Positions 51,409 through 61,786 of a DNA stretch of 64,000 nucleotides are shown in pieces. The position numbers and the translations under genes were made by a program. The DNA is from Trichlorobacter thiogenes. GTDB taxonomy: Bacteria > Desulfobacterota > Desulfuromonadia > Geobacterales > Pseudopelobacteraceae. A model generated the notes under the pieces. That model was not told the origin of the DNA, did no database searches, and worked only from the letters and a program-made list of their open reading frames with translations. The DNA is taken from positions 62,001 through 126,000 of the forward strand of contig NZ_FUWR01000002.1 in assembly GCF_900167465.1 (NCBI RefSeq), given 5' to 3'. Within the stretch, counting starts at the first letter, position 1; every line of letters begins with the position of its first letter.

Positions 51409-54400
51409 ATGTTTAAGCAGATGAAGCTTGGAACCAAGATACTGACAGGTTTTGCAGTGGTAACGCTGATTGCTGCTGTTATGGGGGTAGTCGGCTACTA
51501 CGGTTTAAACGAAGTGTCAAAGAACATGTATGAAGTTGCTGAGGTACGGCTTCCAAGCGTTCAGACGCTGCTGATCATGAAGGAGGCTCAGTATAGCATT
51601 CTGGCTGGCGAACGGGGGCTGATCAATCGTAGGATGATGGATCCGGCTGTGCGTAAGGCGCAGTACGATCATATTGAGTTGTCCTGGAAAGAAGCAGCAG
51701 AGGCCTGGAAGATCTATGAGCCTCTGCCCCAGACCGTTGAAGAGGCAGCACTCTGGAAGGAGTTTGTTCCAAAGTGGGATGCCTGGAAAAAAGCCAGCCA
51801 ACAGGTGGTGGAGCTGTCCCGTGAAAAGGACAGCCTGCTGGCAGCCGGTGCCGATCTGAAAGATAAGCGGGTCGATGCTCTTGATAACAGAGTCTTTGAA
51901 GCATCCCTGGCTTCTCGCAAGAAGTTTTTAGAGGTGGAGACATTGTTGGGCAAGCTGGCCAGGTTGAATGAAAAGCTTGGACGTGAAGCTGGCAAGACAG
52001 GTGAAAAGGTGGCCACTCATGCCAGGATACAGCTGGTTGTTGCCCTGGTGGTGGCAATCCTGTTGTCGCTGATGATTGGCTTCTACCTTAAGCGTAACAT
52101 CGCTGCCATTCTCAAAGGGCTGCTGGATGAATCAAACCGTCTGACTGAAGCAGCGGTGGCTGGCAAGCTGGCTACCCGTGGCAGTGTGGAAAAAGTCAAT
52201 TTTGAGTTTCGTGGCATTGTGGAAGGGGTTAACCAGACCCTTGATGCAGTGATCGGCCCCCTGAATGTGGCTGCCGAGTATGTGGACCGGATCTCCAAAG
52301 GGGATATTCCCCCCAGGATTGCCGATAACTACAACGGCGATTTCAATGAGATCAAGAACAACCTGAACGGTTGTATTGACGCGGTCAACGCCCTGGTGGC
52401 CGATGCCAATATGCTGTCTGATGCAGCGGTGGCTGGCAAGCTGGCTACCCGTGCCAATGCCTCGAAGCATCACGGTGACTTCCAGAAAATTGTAGAAGGA
52501 GTTAATCAGACCCTTGATGCGGTGATAGGACCACTGAATGTGGCTGCTGAATATGTGGACCGTATTTCAAAGGGGGATATCCCTCCTCGCATCACCGATA
52601 GTTATGAAGGTGACTTCAATGAGGTGAAAAACAATCTGAACAGTTGTATCGATGCCCTGAACGGCCTGATTGCCGCCCGCGAAGAGATGAGTCGGCAGCA
52701 CGATCTTGGGATGATCGATGAAGTTATGCCGGTGGAGCAGTTCCAGGGGGCCTATGCACAAATGGCCGAAGGGATCAATACGCTGGTCAAGTCGCATATA
52801 GCTGTAAAGATGCGGGTGGTGGAAGTTGTTGGAAAATATGCCGACGGCGATCTCACGGTGGATATGGATCGTCTGCCAGGCAAAAAAGCGTTGATCACTG
52901 AGGCCATTGATAATGTTAAGAGAAATATGCTGTCGCTTAATCAGGAAATCATGATGCTGGTGGATGCCGCTAAAGGTGGCCGTCTGGCGACTCGCGGAAA
53001 TGCGTCAAAGTTTAATAACAGTTTCAGGGAGATGGTTGAAGGAATCAATGCAACTCTTGATGCCGTGATTGGTCCCCTGAATGTGGCTGCCGAGTATGTA
53101 GACCGGATCTCCAAGGGGGATGTCCCGCCACGTATTACCGATAGCTATAACGGTGATTTCAACGAGATCAAGAATAACCTGAATACCTGTATTGATGCGG
53201 TCAATCTATTGGTGGCCGATGCCAATATGCTTTCCGATGCAGCGGTTGCCGGTAGATTAAACACCCGTGCCGATGCCTCACAGCATCAGGGGGATTTCAG
53301 GAAGGTTGTTGCCGGGGTAAACGATACCATCGACCGCCTGGTGGCGTTGCTGGATAATATGGCAGCCCCGGCCATGATCATCGATAAGGATTTCTCAATT
53401 CTGTACATGAATGAAATGGGCGCCAAGGTGGGTGGTAAGACGCAGCAGCAATGCCTTGGCATCAAGTGCTATGACCATTTCAAGACATCTGATTGCCGTA
53501 CTGAACGCTGCGCCTGCAACCGTGCAATCAGCTCTGGACAGGCTAGTAGCAGTGAGACCTCTGCCCATCCTATGGCTGGCCTTGATCTTGACATCAGCTA
53601 TACCGGTGTGCCGATCAAAGACCGTCAGGGTATGGTAATTGGGGCTTTTGAGGTGGTGACTGACCAGACCGCAATAAAAAAAGCAGCCAGAATTGCCGAT
53701 AAACAGGCTCAATTCCAGACGGAAGAGGTTGGTAAGCTGCTGGTTAATCTTGAAAAAATGGCGCTTGGCAATCTTTCCGTTGATACGGCTGTTGCTGCAA
53801 GTGACGAAGATACCCAAGGCATTGCCCGGAATTTTGAAAAGATCAATTGTGCAATCAATCAGAACATAGACGCTCTTAACGCCATTACCTCCAGCGCCAG
53901 GCAGGTTGCTTTGGGTGATCTTGCTGTGGAGTTGACGCCCCGTTCTGAGCAGGATCAGCTGATGCTGGCCCTGAAGAATATGGTGATCCAGTTGAAAGAG
54001 CTGGCCCGCAGCGCCGAGCAGATAGCTGCAGGTGATCTGACCGTGACCGTCAAACCGGCCTCAGAGCGGGATGTTATGGGTAACGCCTTTGCAACCATGG
54101 TTACCAACCTGCGTGAGATTGTGGGCAATGTCAGCTCCGGCTCCGATGCCATTGCCACCGCTTCCCAGCAGATCGCCACCGGCAATGCCAATATGGCCCA
54201 ACGGACCGAAGAACAGGCATCGTCGCTGGAAGAGACCGCTTCCAGTATGGAAGAGATGACCTCTACGGTGAAGCAGAATGCTGAAAATGCCCAGCAGGCG
54301 AACCAGCTGGCTATTGATGCCAGTCAGGTGGCGGTCAAGGGCGGGTCGGTGATCAATAAGGTGGTCACCACCATGGATTCCATCACTGACAGCTCTAAAA

Positions 54401-55086
54401 AGATTGCTGACATCATCGGTGTGATCGACGGCATCGCCTTCCAGACCAATATCCTGGCCTTGAATGCAGCGGTTGAGGCGGCCCGTGCCGGTGAACAGGG
54501 CAGGGGATTTGCCGTGGTGGCCGGTGAGGTGCGTAACCTTGCGCAACGTAGCGCTGCCGCTGCCAAGGAGATCAAGGCGCTGATCAGTGATTCAGTGGAT
54601 AAGGTCAATGACGGCAGTAAACTGGTGGGTGAGGCAGGCCAGACCATGCAGGAAATTGTTACCAGTATCAAGCGGGTAACCGATATCATGGCCGAAATAT
54701 CTGCTGCTTCAGTGGAACAGAGTAGCGGGATTGAACAGGTTAACACTGCCATCAGCCAGATGGATGAGATCACCCAGCAGAACTCATCTGTTGTACAGCA
54801 GGCTGCCTCTGCTGCCGCAGCATTGCAGGAGCAGGCCCAGATGCTGGTTGAGGCGGTTAATCGCTTCAGGTTGGAGGAGTCACCCAGAGTAAGGGCGCAG
54901 GAACAACTGTCACATGTAGCGGTACTGCCGAAGCAGTTTGCGCAACGGGAGCAGACCAGGCAGGCCAACGGCTATCACAAGCCTGAAAAGGCCAATGGCT
55001 ACCATAAAGCTCCGGCAAGCGAGGTAACTTCGGCTTCTACGATGAGTAAGGCGGTTGGCCATGATGCGGATTGGAACGAGTTTTAG
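51409..55086 (+). CDS. Very large methyl-accepting chemotaxis protein with repeated HAMP-type modules
   Basis: A 1225-residue receptor. A membrane segment (11-32) is followed by a periplasmic four-helix-bundle-like region, a second segment (207-227), and then three near-identical repeats (about 244-336, 337-420, 517-620), each with [29 protein letters not shown] and GDIPPRI motifs, typical of poly-HAMP regions. A PAS-like domain with five Cys (682, 687, 696, 701, 703) lies at about 645-760, then more HAMP units and the signalling tip [19 protein letters not shown] (1023-1041). It sits between cheW and cheR. AAGGAGG is 8 bases before the ATG at 51409. The Cys-rich PAS could bind metal or heme or sense redox state. 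Confidence 0.94.
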   Translation: MFKQMKLGTKILTGFAVVTLIAAVMGVVGYYGLNEVSKNMYEVAEVRLPSVQTLLIMKEAQYSILAGERGLINRRMMDPAVRKAQYDHIELSWKEAAEAWKIYEPLPQTVEEAALWKEFVPKWDAWKKASQQVVELSREKDSLLAAGADLKDKRVDALDNRVFEASLASRKKFLEVETLLGKLARLNEKLGREAGKTGEKVATHARIQLVVALVVAILLSLMIGFYLKRNIAAILKGLLDESNRLTEAAVAGKLATRGSVEKVNFEFRGIVEGVNQTLDAVIGPLNVAAEYVDRISKGDIPPRIADNYNGDFNEIKNNLNGCIDAVNALVADANMLSDAAVAGKLATRANASKHHGDFQKIVEGVNQTLDAVIGPLNVAAEYVDRISKGDIPPRITDSYEGDFNEVKNNLNSCIDALNGLIAAREEMSRQHDLGMIDEVMPVEQFQGAYAQMAEGINTLVKSHIAVKMRVVEVVGKYADGDLTVDMDRLPGKKALITEAIDNVKRNMLSLNQEIMMLVDAAKGGRLATRGNASKFNNSFREMVEGINATLDAVIGPLNVAAEYVDRISKGDVPPRITDSYNGDFNEIKNNLNTCIDAVNLLVADANMLSDAAVAGRLNTRADASQHQGDFRKVVAGVNDTIDRLVALLDNMAAPAMIIDKDFSILYMNEMGAKVGGKTQQQCLGIKCYDHFKTSDCRTERCACNRAISSGQASSSETSAHPMAGLDLDISYTGVPIKDRQGMVIGAFEVVTDQTAIKKAARIADKQAQFQTEEVGKLLVNLEKMALGNLSVDTAVAASDEDTQGIARNFEKINCAINQNIDALNAITSSARQVALGDLAVELTPRSEQDQLMLALKNMVIQLKELARSAEQIAAGDLTVTVKPASERDVMGNAFATMVTNLREIVGNVSSGSDAIATASQQIATGNANMAQRTEEQASSLEETASSMEEMTSTVKQNAENAQQANQLAIDASQVAVKGGSVINKVVTTMDSITDSSKKIADIIGVIDGIAFQTNILALNAAVEAARAGEQGRGFAVVAGEVRNLAQRSAAAAKEIKALISDSVDKVNDGSKLVGEAGQTMQEIVTSIKRVTDIMAEISAASVEQSSGIEQVNTAISQMDEITQQNSSVVQQAASAAAALQEQAQMLVEAVNRFRLEESPRVRAQEQLSHVAVLPKQFAQREQTRQANGYHKPEKANGYHKAPASEVTSASTMSKAVGHDADWNEF

Positions 55087-55130
55087 GCACTTTGAACGGC
55101 AGAGTGCTTGCCAGGCAGGAGGGTAAGCCA

Positions 55131-56036
55131 ATGACCTCTGATAGCAGAATTACATCTGACAGGGTGTCTGATACCCATGAGTTCAAGTTCACCCTGGCTG
55201 ATTTCAGGCAGATTTGCAGGCTGATCTATGAACGAGCAGGCATCAGGCTCTCAGACACAAAGACCTCAATGGTCTACAGCCGGCTTTCGCGGCGTCTGCG
55301 CGCACTTGGACTGGCTAGCTTTGCCGAATACCTACAACTGCTGGAACAGGGTAATGAGGCAGAGTGGACTATTTTTGTCGGTTCGCTGACCACCCACCTG
55401 ACCTCTTTTTACCGGGAGTCGCACCATTTTCCGATCATGGTTGAACATGTGGCTGCCCGGGCCCGTGGCGGCAAGGCGTTGCTCTGGAGCTGTGCCACCT
55501 CCACCGGCGAAGAACCGTATACCATGGCCATTGCCGTGGCTGAGCATTTTGAGTCTTTTCATCCACCGGTCCGTATTCTGGCAACCGATGTGGACACCGG
55601 TGTACTGGAAATGGCCTCTGAAGGGGTCTATCCCTTTGACCGGGTGCGTGATCTGCCGGAAAAAACAGTTAAAAAGTACTTCCTGAAGGGGAGCGGTGAG
55701 CATACCGGTTTTGTACGGATCAGGCCAGAGCTGCAGCAGATGATCAGGTTTCAGCAGCTGAATCTGCTGAGTCCTGTCTGGCCGATGAAGGAACAGTATG
55801 ACGCTATCTTTTGCCGTAACGTAATGATCTATTTTGACCGGCCAACCCAACAGAAGGTGTTGAACAAATGTCTGCGTCATCTGAAACCGGACGGCCTCTT
55901 CTTTACCGGTCATTCCGAAAATCTAAACTATGCCGCTGATCTGTTTCAATCCTGCGGAAATACCGTGTACCGTCCGCGGGTAACAGAGGCGCAATCTGTC
56001 AGGGGTACCCAATGTTTCAGGGAGTGTTCGGCATGA
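55131..56036 (+). CDS. cheR: Chemotaxis protein methyltransferase CheR
   Basis: A 301-residue SAM-dependent enzyme that methylates receptor glutamates. The order ICRLIYERAGIRL, TSFYRESHHF, LLWSCATSTGEEPYTMA (SAM binding), LATDVDTGVLEMA and IFCRNVMIYFD is standard. The ORF opens at 55071, but the ATG at 55131 has CAGGAGG about 9 bases before it. The stop overlaps the next gene's ATG (ATGA). Together with CheB it would control adaptation. Confidence 0.95.
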   Translation: MTSDSRITSDRVSDTHEFKFTLADFRQICRLIYERAGIRLSDTKTSMVYSRLSRRLRALGLASFAEYLQLLEQGNEAEWTIFVGSLTTHLTSFYRESHHFPIMVEHVAARARGGKALLWSCATSTGEEPYTMAIAVAEHFESFHPPVRILATDVDTGVLEMASEGVYPFDRVRDLPEKTVKKYFLKGSGEHTGFVRIRPELQQMIRFQQLNLLSPVWPMKEQYDAIFCRNVMIYFDRPTQQKVLNKCLRHLKPDGLFFTGHSENLNYAADLFQSCGNTVYRPRVTEAQSVRGTQCFRECSA

Positions 56037-56881
56037 GAAGCTCAATTCGTCGGAAAGTGCCTGCGGAGATTGCAGATAACCGATTGCGTCATCTGAATCA
56101 GACCCTTGTGAGGCAGGTAGAGCAGGAGACTGAAAAGCGGCTGCTTCAGGAACGTCTGCTGATTCAGCAGTCCCGTATGGCTGCCATGGGAGAAATGATC
56201 GGGGTTATTGCCCACCAGTGGCGGCAACCGCTAAATGCGCTGGCAGTTATGATTCAGAATATTCAGGAGGCCTATGAGTTTGGGGAACTGGATCAGGGCT
56301 TTCTTGAAGATATGGTTCATAGATCCATGCAGCAGATTCATACGATGTCTAAAACCATAGATGATTTTGGAAATTTTCAGCGGTCCGGCATGCCCCATGC
56401 GGCATTTGATGCAGCCAGGGCGATTAACGATGTTCTTATCCTGTTATCTGGCCTGTTTGCTACCCACTCAATTGATGTTGTCTTTGCCTGTAAGCCGGAT
56501 GCAGAGCATCAGGCTACGATCATGGGCTGCCGGAATGAGTTTAAGCAGGCGATCTTTAACCTGTTGAAGAATGCCTATGACGCCATCCTGGAACGCCGTG
56601 ATCAGGGGGAACTAATCCCCCGTGGCAAGATCTTGATAGAGATTACCGGTTCGGCTGGACGCGTGGTTATTGCTGTATCAGATAATGGCGGTGGTATTCC
56701 GGCAGAGATTGTGGACCGGATCTTTGACCCCTATTTCAGTACCAAAGATCAGGGAAAAGGAAGCGGTGTGGGGCTGTACATGGCCAAGCTGATTATTGAA
56801 AACAGTATGAAAGGGTGTCTGTACGCCAACAACCTGCAGGGCGGTGCACTGTTTACCGTAGAGCTTGCCGCAGCGGGATAG
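56033..56881 (+). CDS. Soluble sensor histidine kinase
   Basis: A 282-residue cytoplasmic histidine kinase without a membrane segment. A coiled-coil N-terminus (LNQTLVRQVEQETEKRLLQ) leads into the H-box AHQWRQPLNALAVM with the phosphorylated His, and an HATPase domain with NLLKNAYDAI (N-box), DNGGGIP and GKGSGVGLYMAK. The ATG overlaps the cheR stop (ATGA). It is 9 bases before the REC-HD-GYP gene, so the likely partner is that regulator. No sensor domain is present, so it may receive its signal through a bound protein such as the chemoreceptor or STAS protein. Confidence 0.9.
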   Translation: MRSSIRRKVPAEIADNRLRHLNQTLVRQVEQETEKRLLQERLLIQQSRMAAMGEMIGVIAHQWRQPLNALAVMIQNIQEAYEFGELDQGFLEDMVHRSMQQIHTMSKTIDDFGNFQRSGMPHAAFDAARAINDVLILLSGLFATHSIDVVFACKPDAEHQATIMGCRNEFKQAIFNLLKNAYDAILERRDQGELIPRGKILIEITGSAGRVVIAVSDNGGGIPAEIVDRIFDPYFSTKDQGKGSGVGLYMAKLIIENSMKGCLYANNLQGGALFTVELAAAG

Positions 56882-56890
56882 GAGTCGGCC

Positions 56891-58489
56891 ATGCGAGAAC
56901 GGGCAAGGGATCTATCGCTTCTCTATGTTGAAGATGATGACAACGTGCGTAGTGGTGTTGAGTGTTTTCTGAAAAAGCGCTTTGAACAGGTGTGGCTTGC
57001 CAAAAACGGCAGCGATGGCCTTGACCTCTATCAGCAAACCGCTCCTGACATTGTGATCACCGATATCATGATGCCGGTAATGGATGGCATTTCCATGGCA
57101 AGAAATATCCTTGCAGAGGATCATGATGCCCGTATCATCATCACCACAGCCTATAATGATGCTGATTACCTGCTTGAGTCGCTTAATCTGGGAGTCAGCC
57201 ACTATGTGCTGAAGCCGATTGAGCATACCAAACTGCATCAGGCAATTATGACCTGTGCCGATACTATTCGCAGCAAGAAGCGGGTTACTGAACATCATAA
57301 CCGTATTGCTGATGCCTACCGCACGATTAATTCTCTGATTGATTTTGGAGAAAAGTCTACCGAGCCGGGTGTTGCTGAATTGGGCGGTACCACCAGCCTG
57401 GATACCATGGTAAACGCTCTGTTAAGTAGTGAATATCACGATGAACTGCCAGGTCCGTCTATTGTGATACTGACTGTCAACAGGCCTGATGCAGGTCAGG
57501 CCGAATGGTACTGGTATGAATCATCTCCCTGCGGTTCTTTTGGCAAGTATCACTATCTTGATTCTCCCAAGCTGGCACCGCAGGATACTACCAGTGAGCA
57601 TTCACTCTATTTTGTGAATTGCGGTGATGAACTGCCGGAAGACACGCAACTAAAGGCGTTTACAGAGCATTTCGCCAAGCGGGGTGAGCGGTATAAAAAT
57701 CTTGTCTGGTATCGCAATGGTGCCTTTGTTGTCTGTGCGCTTAACTATCCCCGTCGTGTCACTGCCCATGATGCCACCGTGGTGAAAGGTCTGGCTGTTC
57801 AGACGCTCTTTATTGAAAATCTTGCCAACCAGTGGTTTCAGGCCGAAAGCGCCTTTGCCTACACCATCAACGCCCTGGCCCGTGCTGCTGAAGCAAATGA
57901 TGAAGATACCGGCAATCATATTGTCAGAGTCGGGGAATACTGTGCCGTGCTTGCGCGGAGTATGGGTTTCAACGCTGAAAAAGCACGCTCACTGGCATTA
58001 AAAAGCCAACTCCATGACGTGGGCAAGATTTACGTGCCTTCAGCCCTGTTGAGAAAACCGACACGCTTTACCCCGGAAGAGATGGAAATAATCCGCAAGC
58101 ACACCATCTATGGTGCAAGTATCATCGGTCCCCACCCCCGTCTGGAAATGGCCTACAAGATGGCCTTGTATCATCATGAACATTGGGATGGCAGCGGCTA
58201 CCCCTATGGACTTGCGGGAGAGGCTATTCCAATCGAGGCCCGCATTGTTGCGCTGGCCGATACCTATGACGCCTTGAGAAACAAGCGCAGTTACAAACCG
58301 GCTTTTGATCATAGTACCACCTGCCGGATCATTGAGTCAGGAGATGGTCGTACCATGCCGCAGCATTTTGACCCTGCGGTACTGATGGCTTTTAGCGAAC
58401 TAAAACCGGTCTTCTCAGAAATTTATAAACAGTTTCTGAATGTCTGCCCGCTTCAAATGTCGTATCAGGAGGGCTGTTATGCCCTGTAA
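56891..58489 (+). CDS. Response regulator with HD-GYP output domain
   Basis: A 532-residue protein. An N-terminal receiver domain (phosphoacceptor Asp58 in [12 protein letters not shown]) is followed by a middle region of about 130-310 without clear family, and an HD-GYP domain with HDVGK near 375 and [10 protein letters not shown] near 430. HD-GYP enzymes cleave cyclic di-GMP; all key residues are visible. Phosphorylation by the kinase upstream would thus set c-di-GMP level. Its end overlaps cheB by 11 bases. The middle region resembles a degenerate sensory domain but I cannot name it. Confidence 0.92.
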   Translation: MRERARDLSLLYVEDDDNVRSGVECFLKKRFEQVWLAKNGSDGLDLYQQTAPDIVITDIMMPVMDGISMARNILAEDHDARIIITTAYNDADYLLESLNLGVSHYVLKPIEHTKLHQAIMTCADTIRSKKRVTEHHNRIADAYRTINSLIDFGEKSTEPGVAELGGTTSLDTMVNALLSSEYHDELPGPSIVILTVNRPDAGQAEWYWYESSPCGSFGKYHYLDSPKLAPQDTTSEHSLYFVNCGDELPEDTQLKAFTEHFAKRGERYKNLVWYRNGAFVVCALNYPRRVTAHDATVVKGLAVQTLFIENLANQWFQAESAFAYTINALARAAEANDEDTGNHIVRVGEYCAVLARSMGFNAEKARSLALKSQLHDVGKIYVPSALLRKPTRFTPEEMEIIRKHTIYGASIIGPHPRLEMAYKMALYHHEHWDGSGYPYGLAGEAIPIEARIVALADTYDALRNKRSYKPAFDHSTTCRIIESGDGRTMPQHFDPAVLMAFSELKPVFSEIYKQFLNVCPLQMSYQEGCYAL

Positions 58490-59567
58490 GGTGTTGATTA
58501 TTGATGACTCAGCCCTGATCAGGAACCTGCTGAGCACCTTGATTGATGCCCAGCCGGACATGACAGTGGTGGGGACCGCTGCTGATCCCTATATCGCCAG
58601 AGAGCGGATCAAGGCGCTTAACCCGGATGTGTTGACTCTGGATGTGGAGATGCCGCGCATGGACGGGCTGTCCTTTCTGGAAAAACTGATGCGACTGCGT
58701 CCGATGCCGGTGGTGATGGTTTCATCTCTGACCGAGCGCAGTTCAGAGACAACGCTGCGGGCGCTGGAACTTGGCGCGGTGGACTATGTGAGCAAGCCCA
58801 AAATAGACATCATTAACGGTATCCATGAAAGTGGTCAGGAAATTGTTGAAAAAATAAGGGCAGCGTCTGGAGCACGACTAAAGAGTCTGGTTCGTAGGCC
58901 TGCTCAGCTGCAGGTTGAAAAGAAACTTACCGCTGACGTGGTGCTGCCTTCTATCAGTAATCGGCTGCAGACCACCGAGAAGGTGGTTATTGTTGGTGCC
59001 TCCACCGGGGGGACAGAGGCGATCAAAGACGTTCTGATCTCGATGCCCGCCGATGCCCCCGGTATCCTGATTACCCAACATATGCCTGCTGCCTTTACCA
59101 GTGCCTTTGCCCGCCGGCTTGACGGCCTCTGTCGCATTGCCGTTAAGGAGGCACTGGATGGTGAACGGGTCCTGCCCGGCCATGCCTACATTGCGCCGGG
59201 TGACCGCCACCTTCTGCTGGATCGCTCTGGTGCCAACTATATCACCAGGTTGGCTGACGGTCCTCCGGTCTGCCGCCATCGCCCTTCAGTTGATGTCCTT
59301 TTTCGTTCTGCTGCCAACTGTGCCGGTAAAAACGCCATTGGAGTGATCCTGACCGGCATGGGAGATGACGGTGCAACAGGTATGCTGGAGATGAAGCAGG
59401 CTGGTGCCCACACCCTGGCGCAGGATGAGGAAAGCTGTGTTGTGTTCGGGATGCCCAAGGAGGCGATTATTCGGGGTGGGGTGGATGAGATTGTCAGCTT
59501 GTCCGCAATACCAGACAGAATCGTTGCACTGGTGTCTGGTCAGGGAGTGCGGGCAATCAGGGTTTGA
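58479..59567 (+). CDS. cheB: Chemotaxis methylesterase CheB
   Basis: A 362-residue two-domain protein: receiver (Asp55 in [12 protein letters not shown]) and a C-terminal methylesterase/deamidase domain with catalytic Ser in [10 protein letters not shown] (near 173), His in [12 protein letters not shown] (near 200) and Asp in [10 protein letters not shown] (near 296). It removes methyl groups from the receptor. The ATG at 58479, with AGGAGG 7 bases upstream, lies inside the preceding gene; the ORF opening at 58440 has no ribosome binding site. Confidence 0.96.
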   Translation: MPCKVLIIDDSALIRNLLSTLIDAQPDMTVVGTAADPYIARERIKALNPDVLTLDVEMPRMDGLSFLEKLMRLRPMPVVMVSSLTERSSETTLRALELGAVDYVSKPKIDIINGIHESGQEIVEKIRAASGARLKSLVRRPAQLQVEKKLTADVVLPSISNRLQTTEKVVIVGASTGGTEAIKDVLISMPADAPGILITQHMPAAFTSAFARRLDGLCRIAVKEALDGERVLPGHAYIAPGDRHLLLDRSGANYITRLADGPPVCRHRPSVDVLFRSAANCAGKNAIGVILTGMGDDGATGMLEMKQAGAHTLAQDEESCVVFGMPKEAIIRGGVDEIVSLSAIPDRIVALVSGQGVRAIRV

Positions 59568-59609
59568 TGAGCAGTGTCGCTACGCTGTTTGACAGAAAGG
59601 AGCATGGTC

Positions 59610-59975
59610 ATGGCAAAGACAATTATGACGGTTGATGATTCAGCAAGTATCAGGCAGATGGTGGTCTTCACGCTTAAGCAGGGGGGGTATGACGTGATTG
59701 AGGCCGGTGATGGCAGGGAGGCGCTCTCCAAGCTGAATGGGGCAAAGCCGGATATGATCATTACTGACCTGAACATGCCCAATCTCGATGGAATCGGCTT
59801 GATCCGGGCGGTGCGAAGTGATGCAACGCGCCGTTTTTTGCCGATTGTCATGCTCACCACCGAGTCACAGGATGCACGCAAGCAGGAGGGTAAGGCTGCC
59901 GGCGCCACCGGCTGGATTGTCAAGCCGTTTATGCCGGAACAACTGCTTTCGGTGGTCAGGCGGGTGTTGGGGTAG
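59610..59975 (+). CDS. cheY: Chemotaxis response regulator CheY
   Basis: A 121-residue single receiver domain. Asp10 and Asp53 (IITDLNMPNLDG) and a Lys in GWIVKPF form the acidic pocket and active lysine. It carries the phosphoryl signal from CheA. Two in-frame ATG codons lie close (59604 and 59610); AAAGGAG is 7 bases before the second, which is chosen. It is the last gene of the operon, followed by a terminator shared with hup. Confidence 0.93.
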   Translation: MAKTIMTVDDSASIRQMVVFTLKQGGYDVIEAGDGREALSKLNGAKPDMIITDLNMPNLDGIGLIRAVRSDATRRFLPIVMLTTESQDARKQEGKAAGATGWIVKPFMPEQLLSVVRRVLG

Positions 59976-60010
59976 CCAGGGTTTCGCCTGTAAAAACTGC
60001 AGAAAAAGAA

Positions 60011-60037
60011 AAAGCCCCGAAAAACGGGGCTTTTTTT
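60011..60037. terminator. Bidirectional terminator between cheY and the HU gene
   Basis: AAAGCCCCG (60011-60019) pairs with CGGGGCTTT (60025-60033), followed by further T residues, with A-rich DNA on the other side so that it can end the HU transcript too. Confidence 0.92.
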
Positions 60038-60054
60038 ACGACATCTAAACAGGC

Positions 60055-60345
60055 TTATTTCTTCTTGGCTGCCTTGATCTTTAGATCTTTCAGGCCTTTG
60101 CCGGGAGAGAACTTTGCCGAGGTCTTGGCAGCGATCTTGATTTCCTTGCCGGTCTGGGGGTTGCGGCCGGTACGGGCTTTACGGGAGATGGTGCTGAAAG
60201 TGCCGAAGCCTACCAGTGTTACCTTGTCGCCAGCTTTCAACGCTGTTTCGGTAGCTACCATAAAAGCTGCCAGTGCCTTCTCTGCCTGTGCCTTGGTGAT
60301 GCCTGCATCGGTTGCCATCTTTGCTACGAGATCTGCCTTCTTCAT
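60055..60345 (-). CDS. hup: HU family DNA-binding protein
   Basis: A 96-residue nucleoid protein. The HU signature GFGTFSTISRKARTGRNPQTG is near residues 45-65, and a Lys-rich end (KDLKIKAAKKK) replaces the usual shorter end. HU bends and compacts DNA as a dimer. A GGGGG sequence lies 8-10 bases before the ATG. A possible promoter with TATCAT (60417-60412, minus strand) lies about 65 bases upstream. Which HU subtype this is cannot be told. Confidence 0.95.
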   Translation of the reverse strand: MKKADLVAKMATDAGITKAQAEKALAAFMVATETALKAGDKVTLVGFGTFSTISRKARTGRNPQTGKEIKIAAKTSAKFSPGKGLKDLKIKAAKKK

Positions 60346-60540
60346 CTGGGTACCCCCTTGGATTGGTTACAGTACAGGACGTCTCCTGCACCGGTTACTG
60401 CTTGAAGTAAGATGATAGCACCAGTTTTCCGGTCTGCAAGCGGTCAACCCATTTTTTTTGTAAATAACCTTAAAAAATCGGATTGGTCTGTTGGCTGCCA
60501 GTCTTGTTTGGTGCTGCAGCCCTGTCAGGCCAAGAAATAG

Positions 60541-60607
60541 TTGACACTGTTTCAGGCTGGCAGTAAGTATGAAAGGCAACGGCGGCCATGGGCCGCCTCT
60601 TTTTTCA
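60541..60607 (+). promoter_or_regulatory. ilvE promoter and leader hairpin
   Basis: TTGACA (60541-60546), 17 bases, TAAGTA (60564-60569). A few bases after the expected start comes GGCGGCC-ATG-GGCCGCC (60581-60597) followed by TCTTTTTT, which looks like an intrinsic terminator in the 5' leader. The ribosome binding site of ilvE follows 12 bases later, so transcription or translation of ilvE may be limited here. No leader peptide rich in Leu/Ile/Val was found. Confidence 0.6.
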
Positions 60608-60630
60608 GATATTTTTGCAGGAGGTGTCAG

Positions 60631-61710
60631 ATGCAGATTGAAGTACTTCCCTTAGCCCCTGAAAAGATGAAACAGAAGGTGGCTGATGAGACACAACTTG
60701 GCTTTGGCAAGCTGTTTACTGACCGGATGTTGCTGGTCGAATGGACTACCGACAAAGGCTGGCACAATGCCCGGATCAAGCCGTACGAACCGTTTGTTCT
60801 CGACCCGGCCACAACGGTATTGCACTATGCCCAGGAGATTTTTGAAGGGCTGAAGGCCTACAAATGGGAGGATGGCCGGATAGCGCTGTTCCGTCCTGAG
60901 ATGAACGCCCGGCGTTTCAATCAATCAGCCAGCCGGATGTGCATGCCGGAAGTTCCTGAAGAACTGTTTCTGGACGGTATCGACAAACTGGTTGAGCTGG
61001 AAAAGGACTGGATTCCTTCCGCCCCCGGCACTGCGCTGTATATCCGTCCAGCCATGATAGCGGTTGATCCCTATCTTGGGGTCAAGCCTGGCGACCACTA
61101 TTACTTCTTTGTGATCCTTTCTCCGGTGGGAGCCTACTATGCAGCCGGTTTCAACCCGGTCAGCATCCTGGTGGAAGACAAATACGTTCGTTCTGTGGCA
61201 GGCGGCACCGGTGATGCCAAGACCGGCGGCAACTATGCCTCTTCTCTGAAGGCCGGTCTGGAGGCCAAGCAGAAAGGGTACGATCAGGTGCTCTGGCTGG
61301 ATGGCAAGGAGCGGCGCTATATTGAGGAAGTGGGTGCCATGAACATGTTCTTCGCCTATGGCAACCACATTGTCACCGCCCCACTGACCGGTTCGATCCT
61401 GTCCGGTATTACCCGCGAATCAGTGCTGCGGTTGGCTGTTGAGCTTGGTTGTACGGTTGAAGAACGGCTGATTGATGTGGATGAGCTGTTTGACGATCTG
61501 CGCAACGGCAAGGTGACCGAGGCCTTTGGCAGTGGCACCGCTGCGGTGGTGACCCCGGTGGGCAAGCTTGGCTACAAGGATGAGGCGCTGCAGGTCGGTG
61601 ATGGTGGGGTTGGTGCCCTTACCCAAAAACTGTATGATGCCTTGACTGATATCCAGACCGGCAAGCAGGCTGATCGCTTTGGCTGGATCAGGATTGTTGA
61701 CGCAGGCTAA
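60631..61710 (+). CDS. ilvE: Branched-chain amino acid aminotransferase
   Basis: A 359-residue class IV aminotransferase, catalysing the last step of Leu, Ile and Val synthesis. It is of the longer BCAT2-like type. The cofactor lysine is Lys197 in GDAKTGGNYASS; other family motifs are HYAQEIFEGLKAYKWEDG, FRPEMNARRFNQSA and DGKERRYIEEVGAMNMFF. GGAGG is 7 bases before the ATG. Followed by a hairpin terminator at 61738-61771. Confidence 0.95.
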   Translation: MQIEVLPLAPEKMKQKVADETQLGFGKLFTDRMLLVEWTTDKGWHNARIKPYEPFVLDPATTVLHYAQEIFEGLKAYKWEDGRIALFRPEMNARRFNQSASRMCMPEVPEELFLDGIDKLVELEKDWIPSAPGTALYIRPAMIAVDPYLGVKPGDHYYFFVILSPVGAYYAAGFNPVSILVEDKYVRSVAGGTGDAKTGGNYASSLKAGLEAKQKGYDQVLWLDGKERRYIEEVGAMNMFFAYGNHIVTAPLTGSILSGITRESVLRLAVELGCTVEERLIDVDELFDDLRNGKVTEAFGSGTAAVVTPVGKLGYKDEALQVGDGGVGALTQKLYDALTDIQTGKQADRFGWIRIVDAG

Positions 61711-61737
61711 CCGTATGGTTGGTTGAATACACTGCGC

Positions 61738-61771
61738 GGGGCATTAACCATCTGGTTTTTGCCCCGTTTCT
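61738..61771 (+). terminator. Hairpin terminator after ilvE
   Basis: GGGGCA and TGCCCC enclose an inner AACCA/TGGTT stem, followed by GTTTCTTTT. It is 28 bases after the ilvE stop and 16 before the next gene. Confidence 0.75.
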
Positions 61772-61786
61772 TTTGGAGGGAGTCCT

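Noticed and set aside
51409-55086. Assembly error as cause of the receptor repeats
   Set aside because: The repeats differ at scattered positions and keep the reading frame, as expected for genuine HAMP-type duplications.
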